Below, piece by piece: positions 1 through 9,174 of a stretch of 47,470 nucleotides of DNA. The first letter of the stretch is position 1. Each line of letters opens with the position of its first letter. Under the pieces are notes generated by a model that was given only the letters and a program-made list of their open reading frames with translations, searched no databases and had not been told where the DNA came from. Made by a program: the position numbers and the translations under genes. The stretch is from Calditrichota bacterium. Lineage in GTDB: Bacteria; Calditrichota; Calditrichia; Calditrichales; Calditrichaceae. Location of the stretch: contig RQOG01000033.1 in assembly GCA_003854985.1 (NCBI GenBank), positions 1 to 47,470 of the forward strand, read 5' to 3'.

Positions 1-1
1 A

Positions 2-874
2 GGTTTCTTTTTCAAGTACCCTGGTTAAGATATTCTGATCAATTGTTTTTGATCTTTTTTTACTAAACAACCGGGCGACAAAATAGGCCAAAGCGATGTT
101 GGCCACCTGAAAATCACCGATTTGCGGCGTTTTAAGGCCAGGGAAAGTGAGCCCGTGTATGGTATCTTTCAGCGTAAATATGGAACCGTTCAGATTGGAT
201 TCTAAAATATCATAGTTAATATGATATTTGAGATAGTAAAACTTATTGGAATCCTTTAGATGATTTTTTATTATATCCAAAACAACCTGTTCCTGCCCGG
301 AGGATATAACATCGCAACCCGGTTTGATGATTCCTGCTTTTTCTTTGGCAATACTCTTAAGGTCGGTTCCCAACTGCTTTTCATGGTCATAATTTACAGG
401 CGTAATAACTACAGTTTCCGGCTCCACAATATTAGTAGAATCAAGCCTTCCGCCTAATCCTGTTTCTACAACGGCTACGTCCACGTTTTTATGCCGGAAA
501 TAGTCAAAAGCCAGAGCGGTTGTAGTATCAAAAAAAGTAGCCTTTCGGTTTAATACCAGAGACTTAACAATTTTCCAGTAGTCTGCAATATATTCTTTTT
601 CTATCAGTTGATTATCTATCCGGATGCGTTCTCTGTAATCCATCAGATGAGGGCTGGTATACAAACCTGTACGAAATCCACAGGCGATAAGGATTCTTGA
701 CAGAAAATAAGCTGTCGATCCTTTGCCATTAGTCCCGGCGATATGTATTACTGGGTAGGTTTTTTGAGGGTTATTCAGATAATCCGCTAAGGCATGGATA
801 TTGTCGAGACCTAATTTTATCGAAAATTCCTGAAGATCATATATTTGTTTTAAAACAGAATTATAAGAAAGCAT
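2..874 (-). CDS. folC: FolC, folylpolyglutamate/dihydrofolate synthase, C-terminus cut by window edge
   Basis: The gene reads from an ATG at 874 down to the window edge, giving about 291 residues of a family that usually has 420-440, so the C-terminal domain is missing here. The visible N-terminal part carries the Mur-ligase-type P-loop GTNGKGST at about residues 46-53, an adenylate-binding motif of this family, followed by the typical GLGGRLDSTN block and an AKEKAGIIKPG block. Known role: ATP-dependent addition of glutamate to folate (and, in bifunctional members, to dihydropteroate) in the cytoplasm. It starts 3 bp after the upstream membrane-protein gene and so is the third gene of the uppS transcription unit. 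Whether it is mono- or bifunctional cannot be told from this part. Confidence 0.93.
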   Translation of the reverse strand, partial: MLSYNSVLKQIYDLQEFSIKLGLDNIHALADYLNNPQKTYPVIHIAGTNGKGSTAYFLSRILIACGFRTGLYTSPHLMDYRERIRIDNQLIEKEYIADYWKIVKSLVLNRKATFFDTTTALAFDYFRHKNVDVAVVETGLGGRLDSTNIVEPETVVITPVNYDHEKQLGTDLKSIAKEKAGIIKPGCDVISSGQEQVVLDIIKNHLKDSNKFYYLKYHINYDILESNLNGSIFTLKDTIHGLTFPGLKTPQIGDFQVANIALAYFVARLFSKKRSKTIDQNILTRVLEKET

Positions 875-877
875 ATA

Positions 878-1300
878 TTAAACAAGTTTTCCGATGATAA
901 ATCCTATTACAATTCCTATCAACAGCACAACGGTGAGTATACGGTAATTAACAACATCCTTTGAATATCCGCGTTTTATAGCCAGAATTGAAACAAAATA
1001 GCCAAGGGCATTTATAAGCCAGAATAAAGGCAGAGCCAGAACTTTGGCAATAATGGGTCCGACGATAGGGATAATACCGATTATATTTAAGAGACCAACA
1101 AAAGCCTGTGAAATAATACCGAAAATGACTACAGCGGAACCGATTATTGTTTTATCAACATCATAATGAATAGCAACGATGATGAAAGATACAATGATGA
1201 TCCATGTTAATATCGTTTTCCAAAAGGCGCGTATAAAAAACTTGAAAGTAACGGTATAATGTCTTAATTGGTTAAGATTGTTTTTAGAATCTTTTAACAT
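878..1300 (-). CDS. Small integral membrane protein, function unknown
   Basis: This 140-residue protein is not one I recognise. After a polar N-terminus it has three or four strongly hydrophobic segments, at about residues 27-47, 52-80, 85-110 and 122-138. One stretch is rich in Gly, Pro and Ile (IIPIVGPIIAKVLALPLFWL) between segments, as in small re-entrant or packing helices. No signal peptide, charged catalytic motif or metal ligands are visible. It begins 8 bp after uppS and ends 3 bp before folC, so the three are very probably co-transcribed. Its position after uppS invites a link to undecaprenyl lipid metabolism, but nothing in the sequence supports that beyond location. Confidence 0.8.
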   Translation of the reverse strand: MLKDSKNNLNQLRHYTVTFKFFIRAFWKTILTWIIIVSFIIVAIHYDVDKTIIGSAVVIFGIISQAFVGLLNIIGIIPIVGPIIAKVLALPLFWLINALGYFVSILAIKRGYSKDVVNYRILTVVLLIGIVIGFIIGKLV

Positions 1301-1308
1301 TAGATGGG

Positions 1309-2076
1309 TTATGAAGCGATATTCGCCTTAATTTGTTCGCTAACCTTGCCGTAACGACGTTCCCGGTGGATATAGTCCCAGAGGGCTTCCGTAAACTGTG
1401 GTTTTCTAAAATCCGGCCAAGAGGTTTTAGTTATATATAATTCAGCATAAGCAATTTGCCAAAGCAGAAAATTACTCACGCGGTGTTCTCCTCCGGTGCG
1501 GATAACCAAATCCGGGTCAGGCTGCCCGGATGTATCCAAAAACTGAGCAAAAAAGTGATCGGTGATTTGCGAAGGGTCAAGTTCACCCGTTTTTACTCTT
1601 TCACTAATTTTACGTGCGACATCGACGATTTCCTGACGCCCTCCATAACTTAAAGCAACATTCAGAACCAACCCCGTGTTGTTTTTTGTTCTTTCCATAG
1701 CGGATTCCATTTTTTTACGGGTAAAATCAGGAAGTTTATATAAATGTCCTATGGTTAAAATTTTTACATTCTGTTCCATCAGACGTCTAATTTGTTTATC
1801 GATAGTGCTTACAAGTAGCTGCATCAGCGCGGCAACTTCCCAACTCGGGCGTTTCCAGTTCTCTTCGGAAAATGTATAGATTGTTAAATATGGGATTGAT
1901 AATTCTCCACAGCATTCAACGATTTCCTGAACGGAATTAACGCCTTCATTATGACCGGCAACACGCGGAAGTCCGCGCTTTTTTGCCCAGCGGCCATTAC
2001 CATCCATGATAATACCAATATGCTTTGGTAGTCCATCGTGGTCTTTTAATTCTAAAAATTTATCTTCGTAATTCAC
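1309..2076 (-). CDS. uppS: UppS, undecaprenyl diphosphate synthase
   Basis: This is a cis-prenyltransferase that elongates farnesyl diphosphate with isopentenyl diphosphate to the C55 carrier used for peptidoglycan and other envelope glycans. The 255 residues match the family length. The N-terminal HIGIIMDGNGRWAKKRG block contains the catalytic/Mg-binding Asp (about residue 25), and the C-terminal RTGGEHRVSNFLLWQ and AYAELY blocks bind the diphosphate of isopentenyl diphosphate. The start is a GTG at 2076, preceded by a GAGG Shine-Dalgarno with a 4-base spacer; no nearer ATG keeps the N-terminal block. It is the first gene of the minus-strand unit and has a good promoter at 2113-2140. The usual neighbour cdsA is absent; an unknown membrane protein and folC follow instead. 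Confidence 0.97.
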   Translation of the reverse strand: MNYEDKFLELKDHDGLPKHIGIIMDGNGRWAKKRGLPRVAGHNEGVNSVQEIVECCGELSIPYLTIYTFSEENWKRPSWEVAALMQLLVSTIDKQIRRLMEQNVKILTIGHLYKLPDFTRKKMESAMERTKNNTGLVLNVALSYGGRQEIVDVARKISERVKTGELDPSQITDHFFAQFLDTSGQPDPDLVIRTGGEHRVSNFLLWQIAYAELYITKTSWPDFRKPQFTEALWDYIHRERRYGKVSEQIKANIAS

Positions 2077-2112
2077 TTTTCCTCAGTAGTGGATTAAAAT
2101 TGAAAGCTCAGG

Positions 2113-2140
2113 AATATAATTTAATTTATGTATTTGTCAA
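2113..2140 (-). promoter_or_regulatory. Sigma70-type promoter for the uppS-folC unit
   Basis: Read on the minus strand, a perfect TTGACA (2140-2135) is followed after 16 bp by TATATT (2118-2113), five of six matches to the -10 consensus. It lies about 37 bp upstream of the uppS GTG, the right distance and orientation. Not experimentally supported. Confidence 0.65.
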
Positions 2141-2341
2141 TATCATATTTCACACTATATTCGTTACATAAATATCCAACTTTAATTGGTAAAGATGGAA
2201 TATATAAACTGAATAATGAATAATCCGGCAATCCCGATGAAATCCTGGTTAAATGCCTCTTTAGTTTATCATTCGTTTACGATCTGTGAATTTACAAAGT
2301 TTTACTTGTTTGGGCAATAAAAGTTCAGCTAAAAGCAAATA

Positions 2342-2369
2342 TTCAAAACCGGTGAAAAATGGTTATATT
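2342..2369 (+). promoter_or_regulatory. Weak candidate promoter for lepA
   Basis: TTCAAA and TATATT are separated by 16 bp and end 56 bp before the lepA ATG. The -35 matches four of six consensus bases and the -10 five of six. The region is AT-rich, so a chance match is quite possible. Confidence 0.3.
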
Positions 2370-2425
2370 GATTTTTCCGGCCTTGTTTCTTATTTTCAAC
2401 CGCTATAGTAAAACGAAAGAATTTG

Positions 2426-4231
2426 ATGTATCAGGATTATATCAGAAATTTTTGTATTATTGCTCATATAGATCATGGTAAATCCACATTAGCAGACCGG
2501 TTTCTTGAATTTACACATACTATTGAACAACGGGATTTAAAAGAGCAGGTTCTCGATAGCATGGATCTGGAACGGGAACGCGGTATTACGATAAAGTCGC
2601 ATGCTATCCGGATGCTTTATAAAGCGGTAGATAAAAATCAATATATCTTTAACCTGATTGATACACCAGGGCATGTGGATTTCAGCTATGAGGTATCCCG
2701 GAGTTTAGCAGCCTGCGAAGGCGCGTTATTGGTTGTTGATGCAGCGCAGGGAGTAGAAGCACAGACTATCAGTAATCTATATCTGGCTATAGAAAATGAT
2801 CTTACGGTTATTCCGGTGATAAATAAAATCGATTTACCTAGCGCTCAGGTGGAAGTTGTTAAAAATCAGATTTTAGAACTGTTAGGCTGCGAGGAAGAAG
2901 AAATAAAATTAGTCAGCGCAAAAAGCGGTAAAGGTGTGGAAGATGTTCTCGAAACCATCGTTAAACAAATACCTCCGCCAAAAGGCGATTCAAATGGCAG
3001 GCTTCAGGCGCTTATTTTTGACTCGGTTTTCGACAGTTACAGAGGCGCCATTTCTTTCATCCGTATTTATAATGGCACATTAAGGAAAAATGACGCAATA
3101 AAGTTTTTTAGCACCGGACATGATTTTTTGGCTGATGAAATAGGAACTTTAAGATTGACCAGGCAGCCTGTCAATGAATTGCGGGCGGGCGAAGTCGGTT
3201 ACTTAATTTCCGGGGCAAAGAATGTACAGGATACAAAAGTTGGCGATACCGTTACCCATCTGAAAAGTCCGGCGATCCAGCCGCTTCCCGGTTACCGGGA
3301 GGTCAAACCAATGGTTTTCTCAGGCATTTACCCGGTTTCATCGGAAGAATTCGAAGATTTGCGGGAAGCCCTGGAAAAACTGGCTTTAAACGATTCAGCT
3401 CTGACATATGAGCCGGAAACATCAAAAGCGCTTGGATTCGGATTCCGCTGCGGATTTCTTGGTTTACTTCATATGGAGATTGTTCAGGAAAGACTGGAAA
3501 GGGAATATAATCTTACCATTATCAATACGGTGCCCAATGTGATTTATCGTGTGCACCTGACCAACGGTGATGTGATTAATATTGATAATCCTACAGCTAT
3601 GCCAAATCCGGGTAAGATATTGATGATTGAAGAGCCCTATATCATTGCTCAGATTATCACGCCTCCGGAATATATTGGTGCCATTATGAGATTGGGCCAG
3701 GAAAAACGGGCTATTTTTAAAACCACTTCCTATATCGATCCAAGTCGTGCCGATATGCAGTTCTCTTTTCCACTGTCTGAAGTTATTTTTGATTTTTATG
3801 ATAAATTGAAATCACAAACACGCGGATATGCTTCTTTTGATTACGATTTTGACACTTACCGCGAAAGTAAGCTGGTGAAACTGGATATAATGATAAATAG
3901 CGAACCGCTGGACGCTCTGTCGACAATCATTCATATGGATAAATCATATGATATGGGGCAAAGACTTTGCCGGCATTTAAAAGAGCTTATTCCCAGACAA
4001 ATGTTTGAAGTTGTGATCCAGGCTTCGATTGGCAGTAAAATTATTTCCCGGCAGACCGTTAAAGCTTTAAGAAAAAATGTTACAGCTAAATGCTATGGCG
4101 GCGATATCACCCGTAAACGAAAACTGCTTGAGAAACAAAAGGAAGGCAAGAAACGTATGAAGCAGGTGGGCCGCGTGGACATTCCACAGGAAGCTTTTCT
4201 GGCTGTTTTGTCTATGGATAAAAATGATTAA
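2426..4231 (+). CDS. lepA: LepA (EF-4), translational GTPase
   Basis: This is a ribosome-associated GTPase of the EF-G-like family, linked to translation initiation and 30S biogenesis. The 601 residues are full length. GTPase motifs are intact: the P-loop AHIDHGKST near residue 15, the switch [15 protein letters not shown], and NKID. The C-terminal domain that distinguishes LepA from EF-G is present, ending in [20 protein letters not shown] and then [16 protein letters not shown] chose the ATG at 2426; a TTG one codon upstream (2423) is in frame, so the start is uncertain by one residue. It heads the plus-strand unit and is followed 20 bp later by lepB, the classical lepA-lepB order. Confidence 0.98.
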   Translation: MYQDYIRNFCIIAHIDHGKSTLADRFLEFTHTIEQRDLKEQVLDSMDLERERGITIKSHAIRMLYKAVDKNQYIFNLIDTPGHVDFSYEVSRSLAACEGALLVVDAAQGVEAQTISNLYLAIENDLTVIPVINKIDLPSAQVEVVKNQILELLGCEEEEIKLVSAKSGKGVEDVLETIVKQIPPPKGDSNGRLQALIFDSVFDSYRGAISFIRIYNGTLRKNDAIKFFSTGHDFLADEIGTLRLTRQPVNELRAGEVGYLISGAKNVQDTKVGDTVTHLKSPAIQPLPGYREVKPMVFSGIYPVSSEEFEDLREALEKLALNDSALTYEPETSKALGFGFRCGFLGLLHMEIVQERLEREYNLTIINTVPNVIYRVHLTNGDVINIDNPTAMPNPGKILMIEEPYIIAQIITPPEYIGAIMRLGQEKRAIFKTTSYIDPSRADMQFSFPLSEVIFDFYDKLKSQTRGYASFDYDFDTYRESKLVKLDIMINSEPLDALSTIIHMDKSYDMGQRLCRHLKELIPRQMFEVVIQASIGSKIISRQTVKALRKNVTAKCYGGDITRKRKLLEKQKEGKKRMKQVGRVDIPQEAFLAVLSMDKND

Positions 4232-4251
4232 GCGCTAAAGGAGATTTTAAT

Positions 4252-4967
4252 TTGGGAAAACCGGTTGTAAAATCACAAAAAAACAAAATGAATTTACCAG
4301 AGGATTATTTTCTGCTCTGATCGCGGCTTTGATAATCAGACAATTTTTAGTCCAGGCCTATACAATTCCGACCTCATCGATGGAAAAAACCCTGCTTGAA
4401 GGCGATTTTCTGTTGGTTAATAAATATTCTTATGGCATGCGTTCGCCGCACTGGATTGGAATTCCGTATACGAATATTGGTTTTTCGGTGCCATGGTTCA
4501 GATTCCCTGCGATAAGCGATCCGAAACCTTATGATGTCATTATCTTTCAATATCCCGAAGATCCGTCGGTTGATTATATAAAACGCTGTATAGCCGTTGG
4601 CGGCCAGAAAGTAGAAATTATAGATAAAGTGGTTTTTGTTGATGATAAACCTTTTCCCAAACCTCCTCAAATGCAGTTTATAGATCCAAATATTTTTAAA
4701 CGTGAACATGGTAAATTTACTGGCAGAACCTATCTGAATTTAGGCAGTCGTGATAATTATGGTCCTATTGAGATACCTCCCGAAAGTTACTGGGCGATGG
4801 GTGATAACAGGGATAATAGTCTGGACAGCCGTTATTGGGGGCCGGTTCCTCATGATCTTATGGTAGGTAAAGGATTAGTCATCTACTTTTCATGGGAATC
4901 GGATTATCCATGGAATCAGTTTTATAAAAAAATCAGATTCAATCGAATTGGATGGGTTATCCGTTAA
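4252..4967 (+). CDS. lepB: LepB, signal peptidase I; frame broken near the start, restored by -1 shift at A7 run
   Basis: Signal peptidase I cleaves signal peptides from exported proteins at the outer face of the inner membrane. Catalytic Ser is in PTSSMEKTL and the Lys in DYIKRCIAVGG; the conserved MGDNRDNSLDSRYWGPVP box is intact. The best start is TTG 4252, behind AAAGGAG at 4237-4243. That frame gives MGKPVVKSQK and then meets a stop at 4318-4320 after 22 codons. The catalytic part lies in the -1 frame and has no usable start upstream of its membrane anchor. Moving back one base at the A-run 4277-4283 joins both into one protein of about 238 residues (Ser43, Lys111) with a proper N-terminal membrane helix (about 18-37). 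The slip site reads A AAA AAC in the initial frame. Either one A is missing from the sequence or the cell uses slippage. A start at TTG 4329 would lose most of the membrane helix. Confidence 0.9.
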
Positions 4968-4973
4968 AAATAA

Positions 4974-6128
4974 ATGTTAATTAATTCGTCCGGGTTACCC
5001 GGTATATACATACACGTTCCTTTCTGTATCAGAAGATGCGGATACTGTGATTTTTATTCGCAAACCGATCTGCGCCTGCGTAATAAATACATCAGCGCAC
5101 TCCTTAAAGAAATAGATATTTATGCTTCCGAGTTAAATAATCCTGTTATTTTTGATACCATATATTTAGGAGGCGGCACGCCATCTTTATTATCCATCAA
5201 TCATATTACGCAAATATTAAACAAAATTTATTCACGTTTCCGCATAAGTAATGATGCTGAAATAACACTGGAAATGAATCCCGGCTCACTGGAAGCCAAA
5301 AAAATGGCAGATTTTTATCAGGCAGGAATAAACCGATTGAGTATAGGCGTGCAGAGCTTTCATATTGATGAACTCGCTTTTCTGGAAAGAATACATTCCG
5401 TAAATGATGCTTTACTGACGATTGAAACGGCCAGAAAGGCAGGATTTGATAATATCAGTATTGATCTTATATTCGGACTGCCTTCTCAGACGCCGCAAAA
5501 ATGGAACTCAAATTTGGAGAAAGCGGTAGAATTTTCTCCGGAACATATTTCGACATATAATTTAACCATAGAAAAGGAAACAAACTTTTATCAGCGGATG
5601 CAAAACGGGGAATTAATGATACAAAATGACGAGAATTTAGCCGGATTATTCATTCAGACTCTGAATGTTTTGCAAAAAAACGGCTATAGGCCCTATGAAA
5701 TATCCAATTTTGCTAAATCGGAATTATACCATTCCAGACATAATATTAAGTATTGGCAGCATGTGCCATATCTGGGCTTCGGGCCTTCTGCTCATTCATA
5801 CTGGGATGAAAAGCGCTGGTGGAATTTTGATGATATAGCTTTATATATTAATATGCTTAACAAGGAAATAAAACCTGTTAAAGGTGAAGAAGAAATTGAC
5901 CGGCAAACAAAAGAATTTGAGAGTATTATGCTGGAATTGCGAACATATCAGGGAATTTCGCTGGATAAGTTTTACAGCCGATTCAATCATCGGTTTACGG
6001 AGACTTATTCAAACAAGGTCAATATGCTAATAGAAAAAGGATTGGCTGAGATTAAAGACGGTTTTTTCAGACTAAATTATCAGGGGATGCTTATAAGCGA
6101 TGAAATATTTTCGGATTTTAATAATTAG
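4974..6128 (+). CDS. hemW: HemW, radical SAM haem chaperone-like protein
   Basis: This is a radical SAM protein of the HemW (formerly 'HemN-like') family, thought to bind haem and deliver it to respiratory proteins rather than act as coproporphyrinogen III oxidase. The cluster-binding Cys18-x3-Cys22-x2-Cys25 is in CIRRCGYCDF near the N-terminus, followed by the SAM-binding GGGTPS and the IGVQSF block. The HN-x-x-YW motif (HNIKYW) associated with haem binding in HemW is present, and the 384-residue length fits HemW, not the longer HemN. It starts 6 bp after lepB; the next gene begins inside its last 29 bases, so the run is translationally tight. lepA-hemW adjacency is common in bacteria. Confidence 0.93.
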   Translation: MLINSSGLPGIYIHVPFCIRRCGYCDFYSQTDLRLRNKYISALLKEIDIYASELNNPVIFDTIYLGGGTPSLLSINHITQILNKIYSRFRISNDAEITLEMNPGSLEAKKMADFYQAGINRLSIGVQSFHIDELAFLERIHSVNDALLTIETARKAGFDNISIDLIFGLPSQTPQKWNSNLEKAVEFSPEHISTYNLTIEKETNFYQRMQNGELMIQNDENLAGLFIQTLNVLQKNGYRPYEISNFAKSELYHSRHNIKYWQHVPYLGFGPSAHSYWDEKRWWNFDDIALYINMLNKEIKPVKGEEEIDRQTKEFESIMLELRTYQGISLDKFYSRFNHRFTETYSNKVNMLIEKGLAEIKDGFFRLNYQGMLISDEIFSDFNN

Positions 6129-7911
6129 CGTTTTTATTATTGCTTTTGTCTCTGATCTGAGATCCCAGGAGCGCAACCGGACGGTGAATCTTGCGCAAAG
6201 ACTAAAAAGTTCAGGACTCTATGAAGAAGCGCTACCATTATATATTTCAATTTATAAAGAGGGTAATCGCTCTTTCCCGGTTATTTCCGGCATAACAGAA
6301 TGTTATGAGAACCTAAAAAAGTATGACGAACTCATCATCTTTTTAAAAGAACTTCTACTGCAATATCCGGACCGGATTAACTATTCCGCAGAAATAGGGA
6401 AAATTTATTTTCTTAAAGGGGATCGTAACAAAGCATTTGAAATCTGGGATGAATTATATAATTCGGCGCCTGATAACCCAACGGTGTATATCATGATTGG
6501 CAATATGATGACCCAGCTCCGTTTATATGACGATGCCATCACTATCTATAAAAAAGGTCTGGAGAATACCGGAAGACAAATTCAGTTTTATCGCGATATT
6601 GCAGTTTTGTACAGACTGCAAATGAATTATGAGCAGGCGGTGATCTATTATTTTTCCCTCTATCAGGCCGATCCGAAGCAGTATGCCTTTGTACGCCAGC
6701 ATATAATAAGTATGGCCAAGGATGAAGATGCGGTATCAAAAATCCTGTCAGGAATAATGATCTATGAGCAGAATAATGCCATAGACGATAATATCGCCGA
6801 GCTTCGGGCGGAGATGTATATACGCAATAAAGATTTTAAACAGGCTTACGCTATTTATAAAGAATTAAACGCCAATCGGCCGGATAACCGGTTCTTATTG
6901 CGTTTTGCCGAAGAAGCAGCGGCAAACCATGCCTTTGATTTTGCCATTACCGCCTATAATGATGTTATCCGAAATCTCAAGAGCAATGAAACGAAGATCA
7001 CCTTACAATACTATATTTCCAGGACTCATGTTGATCATGGTTTCTGGCTGCGCGCAAAGAACAGAGCAGAAGATGCTGATCGGGAAATACTCATAGCGCT
7101 GCAGCTCTTAAATGACATTTCAGTGGATCCACTTGATACGATTGATAAATGGAATGCACTTAAATTGAAAGCCGATGTTTACCACAAATATTACCGTAAT
7201 TTAGATAAAGCAATTGAAATATATACCCGGTTAATTCAGGCGCCGGCAGCCGCTGTGAGCATAGATGAGGTTTTTTATAAACTGGGTTTAATATATTTGG
7301 AAAATAACCAACTCAATGAAGCAGAAAAGTATTTTTCCAAAGTTATTGGCCGGACCTATCGTAATATTTCCAAATATCAAAAAGCGGAAATATTATATTA
7401 TCAGGGGCAGTTTTCCAATGCGGAAAATATGCTTGAAGAGCTGATTCGAAAAACAACGCCCGATGATAGTCTGATGAATAATTTATTGAGCCTGTGTTCT
7501 TTTATTAAACAGAACAAATCCGATTCCTTAATTCTTTCAAAATATTCCAAGGCAGAGTTGTTGAACCGGCAGAAGAAAAAAATTGAATCGGCAGATATTT
7601 TTAGTAACATAACGGCGGGGAAATCGGCCCTTTTTAAAGACGCGGCTTTTCAGGCGGCTAAAATATATATGGAAATCGGTGAATTGGTGAGAGCGGAAAG
7701 CATATTAGCGAATCTGATCGATTACGATACCCCGATTCCTGAAATGGATTTCGCTTATTATTTATTAGGCGATATTTATCAAAGACAAAACCACCTGGAG
7801 AAAGCGCTGGAAGCCTTTCAGGTTGTATTGAATTTCCCGAGTAGCTTTTATATGGAAAGAGCCCGGGTCAGAGCGAGAGAGATTACAGGCTTATTAAAAG
7901 AAGTGCAATAA
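6100..7911 (+). CDS. Exported TPR-repeat protein
   Basis: The 603-residue protein opens with a signal peptide (Lys near the N-terminus, hydrophobic core ILIISVFIIAFVSD, cleavage near Ser-Gln at 22-23), so it should act in the periplasm or be anchored at the envelope. The rest is almost entirely tetratricopeptide-like helical repeats, with recurring patterns such as A-x4-Y-x2-L-x8-P; clear units lie at about 35-70, 85-155, 160-195, 390-420 and 545-585. TPR arrays are protein-binding scaffolds and no enzyme motif is visible. The start overlaps the end of hemW by 29 bases and the stop is one base before the next ATG, so it shares their transcript. Its partner may be the exported amidotransferase-like product encoded next, which is inference from adjacency only. 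Confidence 0.88.
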   Translation: MKYFRILIISVFIIAFVSDLRSQERNRTVNLAQRLKSSGLYEEALPLYISIYKEGNRSFPVISGITECYENLKKYDELIIFLKELLLQYPDRINYSAEIGKIYFLKGDRNKAFEIWDELYNSAPDNPTVYIMIGNMMTQLRLYDDAITIYKKGLENTGRQIQFYRDIAVLYRLQMNYEQAVIYYFSLYQADPKQYAFVRQHIISMAKDEDAVSKILSGIMIYEQNNAIDDNIAELRAEMYIRNKDFKQAYAIYKELNANRPDNRFLLRFAEEAAANHAFDFAITAYNDVIRNLKSNETKITLQYYISRTHVDHGFWLRAKNRAEDADREILIALQLLNDISVDPLDTIDKWNALKLKADVYHKYYRNLDKAIEIYTRLIQAPAAAVSIDEVFYKLGLIYLENNQLNEAEKYFSKVIGRTYRNISKYQKAEILYYQGQFSNAENMLEELIRKTTPDDSLMNNLLSLCSFIKQNKSDSLILSKYSKAELLNRQKKKIESADIFSNITAGKSALFKDAAFQAAKIYMEIGELVRAESILANLIDYDTPIPEMDFAYYLLGDIYQRQNHLEKALEAFQVVLNFPSSFYMERARVRAREITGLLKEVQ

Positions 7912-7912
7912 T

Positions 7913-9166
7913 ATGAAATCGATAATATTAATTATATTTTTTCTTATTTCATTTTCATCTGCTCAGTATCTCTTAATTCCCATGGATTTAAAACAATCAG
8001 ATCATCTTAAAGCATACGGGGCGGCCTATTATGTTTTGGGTAAAGACGTAAGAGTGGAATGGCTGCTGAATTACAGAGGCGGTTCATTTCTTTTTACCGA
8101 TACCGAGTTATTCAGAAACGAATGCCGCCTGCGGGGCGTCGATTTCGAAACTATTTCACCATCAATAGTTAATTCGATTTATTCTGAGATTGAAGAGAAT
8201 AACATGGAAAAAATTGTTCTCGAAAAAGCTCCGAAAATAGCGGTATATTCGCCCCCTAATTATCAGCCCTGGGATGATGCGGTAACTTTGGTTTTAACTT
8301 ATGCTGAAATACCTTACGATGTGATTTATGACCGGGAAGTATTGAATGGTTTGCTTGATAAATATGACTGGCTGCATTTACATCATGAGGATTTTACGGG
8401 ACAATATGGTAAATTCTGGGCCGGATTCAGGAATCAGGACTGGTATATTAAACAGCAGATGGAATCTGAAAAATTAGCCTCAGAATTAGGATTTCGTAAA
8501 GTAAGCCAGGCTAAAGGCGCAGTGGCCAGAGAGATTCGGCGTTATACTTCCAAAGGCGGATTCTTGTTCGCCATGTGTTCCGCTACGGATGCCCTGGATA
8601 TTGCGCTTGCCGCTGAAAATGTTGATATATGCGCCTCTGTTTTCGATGGCGATCCGGTCGACCCGGATTATCAGTCCAAACTGGATTTTTCCAAAACGCT
8701 GGCATTTGAAAATTTTAAACTGATTGATGATCCGGCCATCTATGAATTTTCTGACATTGATGTGCCGCCAAGTCATCTGCCCAGAATCCGTGATCCGGAA
8801 ACGGATTATTTTTCCTTATTTGAATTTTCGGCAAAATATGATCCCGTACCTACTATGCTAACTCAAAATCATGTGAATGTTGTTAAAGGGTTTATGGGCC
8901 AGACCACCATGTTTAACAGGAGAACAATTAAACCTTCCATAACCATTATGGGACAGATCGAAGGTACGGATGAAATAAAATACATACATGGCAATCATGG
9001 AGACGGAACGTTTACTTTTCTGGGCGGTCATGATCCTGAGGACTATACGCACAGAGTAGGAGATCCGCCTACGGAGTTGGAATTACATAAAAATTCTCCG
9101 GGTTACCGGTTAATTTTAAACAATATTTTATTCCCGGCCGCAAAAAAGAAAAAACTTAAAACATAA
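7913..9166 (+). CDS. Exported glutamine-amidotransferase-like protein ('asparagine synthetase B-like' family)
   Basis: This 417-residue protein starts with a signal peptide (residues 1-17, cleaved near FSSA-Q). The remainder matches from memory a conserved FCB-group family often named 'asparagine synthetase B', with blocks LIPMDLKQSDHLKAYG, EWLLNYRGGSF, DWLHLHHEDFTGQYGKF and LFAMCSATDALDIALAAE. The Cys222 in MCSATD sits after a beta-strand like the nucleophile elbow of class I amidotransferase folds; HGNHGDGTFTFLGGHDPED near the C-terminus may supply the His. There is no N-terminal Ntn Cys2 and no AsnB ATP-binding domain, so the database name is almost certainly wrong. Substrate unknown. It follows the TPR protein by one base and precedes yjbQ by 8 bp. 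Confidence 0.85.
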   Translation: MKSIILIIFFLISFSSAQYLLIPMDLKQSDHLKAYGAAYYVLGKDVRVEWLLNYRGGSFLFTDTELFRNECRLRGVDFETISPSIVNSIYSEIEENNMEKIVLEKAPKIAVYSPPNYQPWDDAVTLVLTYAEIPYDVIYDREVLNGLLDKYDWLHLHHEDFTGQYGKFWAGFRNQDWYIKQQMESEKLASELGFRKVSQAKGAVAREIRRYTSKGGFLFAMCSATDALDIALAAENVDICASVFDGDPVDPDYQSKLDFSKTLAFENFKLIDDPAIYEFSDIDVPPSHLPRIRDPETDYFSLFEFSAKYDPVPTMLTQNHVNVVKGFMGQTTMFNRRTIKPSITIMGQIEGTDEIKYIHGNHGDGTFTFLGGHDPEDYTHRVGDPPTELELHKNSPGYRLILNNILFPAAKKKKLKT

Positions 9167-9174
9167 GAGGAAAA

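Larger units (their letters stand above)
2077..2425. other. Divergent intergenic region between uppS and lepA
   Basis: These roughly 350 bases hold no credible coding sequence. They contain the uppS promoter (2113-2140) and must hold the lepA promoter. The best plus-strand candidate I find is TTCAAA (2342-2347), a 16-bp spacer and TATATT (2364-2369), which is only a fair match. The middle, about 2150-2330, is AT-rich and I see no hairpin-plus-T-run terminator, riboswitch or tRNA in it. Confidence 0.6.

Noticed and set aside
4252..4320. 22-codon reading frame between lepA and the rest of lepB as a separate small gene or leader peptide
   Set aside because: Its first ten residues fit the missing LepB N-terminus and its end lies in the shifted frame; it is better read as the 5' part of lepB.
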